57,453 nucleotides of DNA from Actinomycetes bacterium. GTDB lineage: Bacteria; Actinomycetota; Thermoleophilia; UBA2241. This document shows, piece after piece, positions 56,696 to 57,453 of this stretch. Numbering within the stretch: the stretch's first letter is position 1; each line of letters opens with the position of its first letter. The translations under genes were made by a program, and so were the position numbers. The notes under the pieces are model-generated. The model was not told the origin of the DNA, searched no databases, and was given only the letters and a program-made list of their open reading frames with translations. The stretch spans positions 1 through 57,453 of the forward strand of contig JAKPOQ010000064.1 in the NCBI GenBank assembly GCA_029547745.1, in the 5' to 3' direction.

Positions 56696-56769
56696 GGGGG
56701 CGTAGTTCAGCTGGTTAGAACGCCGGCCTGTCACGCCGGAGGTCGCGAGTTCGAGTCTCGTCGCTCCCG
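56696..56769 (+). tRNA. tRNA-Asp (anticodon GUC)
   Basis: Acceptor GGGGGCG/CGCTCCC (one G-T pair), D-arm GTTC/GAAC, anticodon stem CCGGC/GCCGG with loop CTGTCAC (anticodon GTC), T-arm GCGAG TTCGAGT CTCGT, discriminator G. CCA is encoded at 56770-56772. Confidence 0.95.
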
Positions 56770-56867
56770 CCACTTTCTCCCCTATGCCGATGTTGCGTCG
56801 TCGGACATGCCGTTCTCGGGCGACGTCGTCGGACTCGGGGCGCGCCGCCGGACCCACGGAGGACGAC

Positions 56868-57453
56868 ATGACGCACAGTGATGACTTCGGCGCTGAGGCG
56901 ATGCCCGCGGGAGGGGGCACATCGCCTCCCGTGGCGTCTCACGTCCGGGCGCAGGTCTGGGACGAGGCGGCGTGTCGCACCGTGCACGCGGCGACCCTGC
57001 GGGTGCTCGAGCGGACCGGCGTCGAGGTGCATCACGAGCGTGCGCAAGAGGTGTTCGCCGCAGCCGGTGCACGGGTCGCGGGCACGCGGGTGCGCATCGG
57101 CCGCGACCTTGTCGAGAGGGCGATCGCCACGGTGCCGCGCGACGCGGAACTTCGCGCGCGCGGCGGCCGACCGTCGGTGACGCTTCGCCCCGGCGCCGGG
57201 CTCTACGGGACGGGTCCGGACTGTCTCTACGTGCTCGACCCGGACCTCCACCAACGGCGCCGCGCCCGGCTCCACGACGTCGCGGCCGCCGCGGCGCTCT
57301 GCGACCAGTTGCCGAACATCGACTTCGTCATGTCGATGGCTCTGCCCGAGGACGTCCCCCGGGGCGAGGAGGACCTCGCCCAGTTCGGCGCCATGCTCGG
57401 CGCGACGACGAAGCCCATCATCATGTCGACGCCGCGCGAGGGCGAGCGCTTGC
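56868..57453 (+). CDS. MttB-superfamily methyltransferase, 5' part
   Basis: ATG at 56868 behind GGAGG (5-base spacing), open to the right edge, 195 codons seen. It closely resembles the paralogue at 31998: VLERTGVEVHHERAQEVF, GLYGTGPDCLYVLDPDL and QLPNIDFVMSMALPEDVPRG. The pyrrolysine site lies beyond the edge, so it cannot be classed as pyrrolysine or non-pyrrolysine. It starts 98 bases after tRNA-Asp. Confidence 0.88.
   Translation, partial: MTHSDDFGAEAMPAGGGTSPPVASHVRAQVWDEAACRTVHAATLRVLERTGVEVHHERAQEVFAAAGARVAGTRVRIGRDLVERAIATVPRDAELRARGGRPSVTLRPGAGLYGTGPDCLYVLDPDLHQRRRARLHDVAAAAALCDQLPNIDFVMSMALPEDVPRGEEDLAQFGAMLGATTKPIIMSTPREGERL

Overview
The window is a high-GC bacterial chromosome segment. 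It carries a replication-origin locus followed by a large block for N-methylated amine and amino-acid metabolism. The gene set (dnaA-dnaN-S4-recF-dciA-gyrB-gyrA order, a class E sortase, a UPF0182 membrane protein, frequent GTG/TTG starts, strong GC hairpins without U-tracts between genes) suggests a deep-branching actinobacterium, Thermoleophilia- or Rubrobacteria-like. That placement is inference. No insertion sequence, phage gene or CRISPR array was seen.

Layout. 1-9.1 kb: the end of a D-aminoacylase-type amidohydrolase, two tandem EamA transporters, and a minus-strand Dpp/Opp-type ABC importer whose two ATPases are fused. 9.1-20.2 kb: minus-strand replication genes gyrA, gyrB, dciA, recF, an S4 protein, dnaN, dnaA, and a GHKL-ATPase/winged-helix protein directly upstream of dnaA. 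DnaA-box-like sequences cluster on both sides of the dnaA unit (17.5-17.7 and 20.2-20.6 kb), and gene orientation flips at about 20.2-20.7 kb, as expected for a bipartite oriC. 20.6-25.3 kb: a TPP riboswitch with thiT-thiN-vanZ, a FlgM-like anti-sigma factor, moeA, sortase E and a YbaK deacylase.

25.4-44.8 kb is the most unusual part. It holds four members of the MttB (trimethylamine methyltransferase) superfamily, and a fifth starts at 56.9 kb and runs off the window. The one at 30216-31706 (minus) is interrupted by a single in-frame UAG at codon 328 of 496. This matches the position of pyrrolysine in archaeal MttB, and the MttB-like reading frame continues to a UAA. I read it as a pyrrolysine-containing trimethylamine methyltransferase. 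Nearby are a polar-amino-acid ABC importer, an alanine/ornithine-racemase-like enzyme, a lysine 2,3-aminomutase with all key lysine-site residues, a corrinoid-protein reductive activator with an N-terminal 2Fe-2S domain, three overlapping EamA transporter genes, a class III aminotransferase and a beta-keto-acid cleavage enzyme. Together the aminomutase, aminotransferase and cleavage enzyme could convert lysine or N-epsilon-trimethyllysine to acetoacetate plus a 4-aminobutyryl- or gamma-butyrobetainyl-CoA. The MttB proteins and activator could then remove methyl groups. This pathway is a hypothesis. No corrinoid protein (MttC) and no pylTSBCD genes lie in the window.

45-57.4 kb: a GAF-GAF-GGDEF diguanylate cyclase, a UPF0182 protein, three type IV prepilin-like genes, a FetAB-type ABC exporter, tRNA-Val(UAC), a small histidine kinase and tRNA-Asp(GUC). 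Short tandem duplications (25-46 bp) recur at gene boundaries, and several genes appear to use non-AUG or unusual starts.
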